From Dryomyza anilis (taxonomy: Eukaryota > Arthropoda > Insecta > Diptera > Dryomyzidae), in the NCBI GenBank assembly GCA_951804985.1, contig OX638133.1, positions 30,901,963-30,965,962 of the forward strand: 64,000 nucleotides of DNA, given 5' to 3'. How positions within the stretch are numbered: the stretch's first letter is position 1; each line of letters begins with the position of its first letter. The position numbers and the translations under genes are program-made. Under the pieces are notes generated by a model. It ran no database searches. It worked only from the letters and a program-made list of their open reading frames with translations, and was not told where the DNA came from. Below are positions 62,682 through 64,000 of the stretch, piece after piece.

Positions 62682-63059
62682 TTGACTGAACTAATTACTC
62701 CATTCTCAACATGTCCCTCGTCCATATCTAAGTATGTTACACCTGTTGCGAAACCTGTACGCGTTAAAGTGCTTCTCGACAACAACAACGTGTTGAGTGC
62801 TCTGGCAAAAAGGTTCCTTCATGCATCTTTTAATATTCTTCTCACGCATCACAACCTCACGTTCGTTCCAGCACCAAATGGCATCAACATATCTGCAGTG
62901 CATGTCATTAAGAACCACTTTGGTGCGAACCTGTTGCTGGTCTGGTCTGGTCCACAGTCCAAGTCGCCATACCGTGTGTATTGCTAGGTAGCATCCGTAA
63001 CATAAACTGATTACATTGTGGCGGCGGAAATTAATTTTGTTCTGGAATGTCATCAACAT
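62682..63059 (-). pseudogene. GC-richer open-frame island, possible decayed coding remnant
   Basis: Three frames stay open together: 62,706-63,059 on minus (117 codons), 62,682-62,987 on plus (101 codons) and 62,797-62,991 on plus (64 codons). That is unusual next to flank in which frames rarely exceed 60-70 codons. The base composition is clearly more GC-rich than on either side. A fourth reading on the minus strand has two internal stops in about 95 codons and contains MPFGAGTNVRL, which superficially resembles the cysteine-loop region of cytochrome P450 but lacks the cysteine, so I do not assign it. It could be a decayed transposon or host coding piece; neither strand nor product is settled. 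Confidence 0.25.
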
Positions 63060-63483
63060 CGTAAACGTTCAGATTGTTTTTAGATCACTTACACAAGTTC
63101 ATTACCACAAGATCATTGACATAACCATAATATCAACATTTCCCGAGAATTATAGGTACATCGAAAGAATTTGTCACGAATGAATAATGGTTCAATTTCT
63201 TAATATTCAGATAATTTTCTTAAAATGCAAAACTCCCAATTAAATGAATAATGTTACTTAAGGGATTATAGGAAAATGTGTCCTACACAATCACTACTTT
63301 GAGACTATTTCATTTAGAAGAGTTCCACCAAACAATTTTTATGAAACCATGCTAGGATTTCTACCACAAGATCAGTCAAAACTCAATTCAAGAAGCCCAA
63401 AAATGAACTAATGCAAAATTAGTCTCATAACGAAAGACCACTTCCACTTCCATTGACGAATCACCGCGACAGCAACATAAAAA
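63060..63483. other. AT-rich flank before the right inverted repeat
   Basis: No gene, RNA or repeat was recognised. ACCACAAGATCA occurs twice (63,106 and 63,363) in otherwise unrelated context. Confidence 0.4.
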
Positions 63484-63838
63484 AACCAGTTGGGAAGGTT
63501 AGATCACATGGGAAATTTTAAATTTTTAAATTATCAAAATTATAGTCGGTCTAAGCCGACTATAAATACCCTACACATATGTGTGGTTACCATTCAAAAT
63601 GGTATATAGGTCACCTGGGTATACAAATCCTGAAAATAATTACTAACTTTCAATCGCTGAACAATTTCCATTCATTTGATACCCATATTTACAAATGGGT
63701 AGGTGTACCGAATTTCACTTTTTTTTTTTGGAACCACGAGTCGTTTCGCCGGAAACCAATATTTTCATGTATTTGAGCATGAGTCAATATATATTTGACC
63801 AAAAAAAGTTTTTCTAAGCACGTATACAGTAAAATTGA
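63484..63838 (-). repeat. Right copy of the long inverted repeat
   Basis: It starts at AACCAGTTGGGAAGG and is the reverse complement of 38-412, ending near GTATACAGTAAAATTGA. It is about 20 bp shorter because it lacks the extra piece present at 345-370 on the left. Its inner neighbour is unique flank, whereas the inner neighbour of the left copy is satellite. The stretch TATAAATACCC (63,561) could act as a TATA-like element but no transcript can be inferred. The plus-strand 65-codon frame at 63,579-63,776 lies wholly inside this repeat and is not supported as a gene. Confidence 0.85.
63540..63565. other. Perfect 10-bp hairpin in right inverted repeat
   Basis: TTATAGTCGG and CCGACTATAA pair fully across the loop TCTAAG. 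Two further dyads follow: ACACATATGTGT at 63,573-63,584 and ACCATT/AATGGT at 63,589-63,603. The left copy has the same arrangement with substitutions. Clustered dyads at a repeat end would fit protein-binding or replicative transposon termini, but this is inference. Confidence 0.7.
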
Positions 63839-64000
63839 TCTGTAGATATAAATTTTATGCGAGGTATTTGAACATAAGTGGTCGGTTCTCAGGTCACAAT
63901 AGACCGATCATGCCAATTTTCTTGTTCAGACAGCTAAGATATATAAGTAATCTAAATCTAAAATTTCATTGCTCTAGCTCTTCTATTTTTTCTGTAATCG
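63839..64000. other. Sequence outside the right inverted repeat
   Basis: I see no convincing match to positions 1-37. The string ATTGCTCTAGCTCTTCTATTT near 63,968 resembles text common in dispersed repeats of flies, which suggests that the repeat family may continue past this window. This is recollection of a pattern, not a search result. Confidence 0.3.

Noticed and set aside
62682..63059. Cytochrome P450 fragment (MPFGAGTNVRL in one minus-strand reading)
   Set aside because: The invariant heme cysteine is absent, internal stops follow at once, and the upstream P450 motifs are missing. The similarity is too short.
63561..63571. TATA-box promoter in the right repeat
   Set aside because: TATAAATACCC fits loosely, but no gene lies downstream and such strings are common in AT-rich DNA.

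Overview
The window is almost entirely one satellite-DNA array of a eukaryote. From about 411 to 59,699 it holds roughly 400 head-to-tail copies of a single AT-rich monomer (an estimate, not an exact count). About 3.8 kb of ordinary AT-rich, intron-poor-looking flank follows. A pair of inverted copies of another repeat lies at the two ends (38-412 and 63,484-63,838). No protein-coding gene can be called with confidence. There is no bacterial or viral gene organisation. AT-rich flanks, short stop-riddled frames and an insect-like dispersed-repeat end (ATATACAGGGTGG at 61,655) make an insect nuclear genome the best guess, with low confidence.

Layout. 38-412: left inverted repeat, ending exactly where the array begins. 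411-59,699: the array. Its monomer exists in a long form L (159 bp, e.g. 560-718) and a short form S (124 bp, e.g. 719-842); S equals L minus 35 bp of the AT-rich part. The left 14 kb mixes L and S. It starts as a clean L-S-S higher-order repeat of 407 bp and then becomes kilobase blocks of 5,002 and 2,932 bp. From 14,391 to about 19,050 it is nearly all L. Inside this stretch 16,284-17,236 is in opposite orientation and forms an 888-bp-armed palindrome with 17,237-18,124. From 19,050 to 23,640 L and S mix again. From 23,640 rightward the AT-rich half carries other variants and L dominates, again in nested blocks (offsets 7,004, 476, 11,003, 2,861, 2,752 and 1,272 bp). The last 600 bp before 59,700 are truncated and diverged, and a strongly decayed relic monomer lies outside the array at 59,727-59,815. 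59,816-63,483: flank with a hairpin, small tandem duplications, a degenerate transposon-like end and one GC-richer island with overlapping open frames (62,682-63,059). 63,484-63,838: right inverted repeat. 63,839-64,000: unassigned.

How it fits together. Spacings between diagnostic variants are repeatedly explained to the base by whole monomers (159, 154, 143, 124) or by defined deletions. This points to amplification by unequal exchange or replication slippage in register, plus one fold-back inversion. The inverted end repeats raise the possibility that the satellite grew inside, or inserted into, a foldback-like element. Two chance opposite copies of a dispersed repeat are the plain alternative. 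All open frames inside the array are by-products of the monomer (159 = 53 codons) and are not called as genes.
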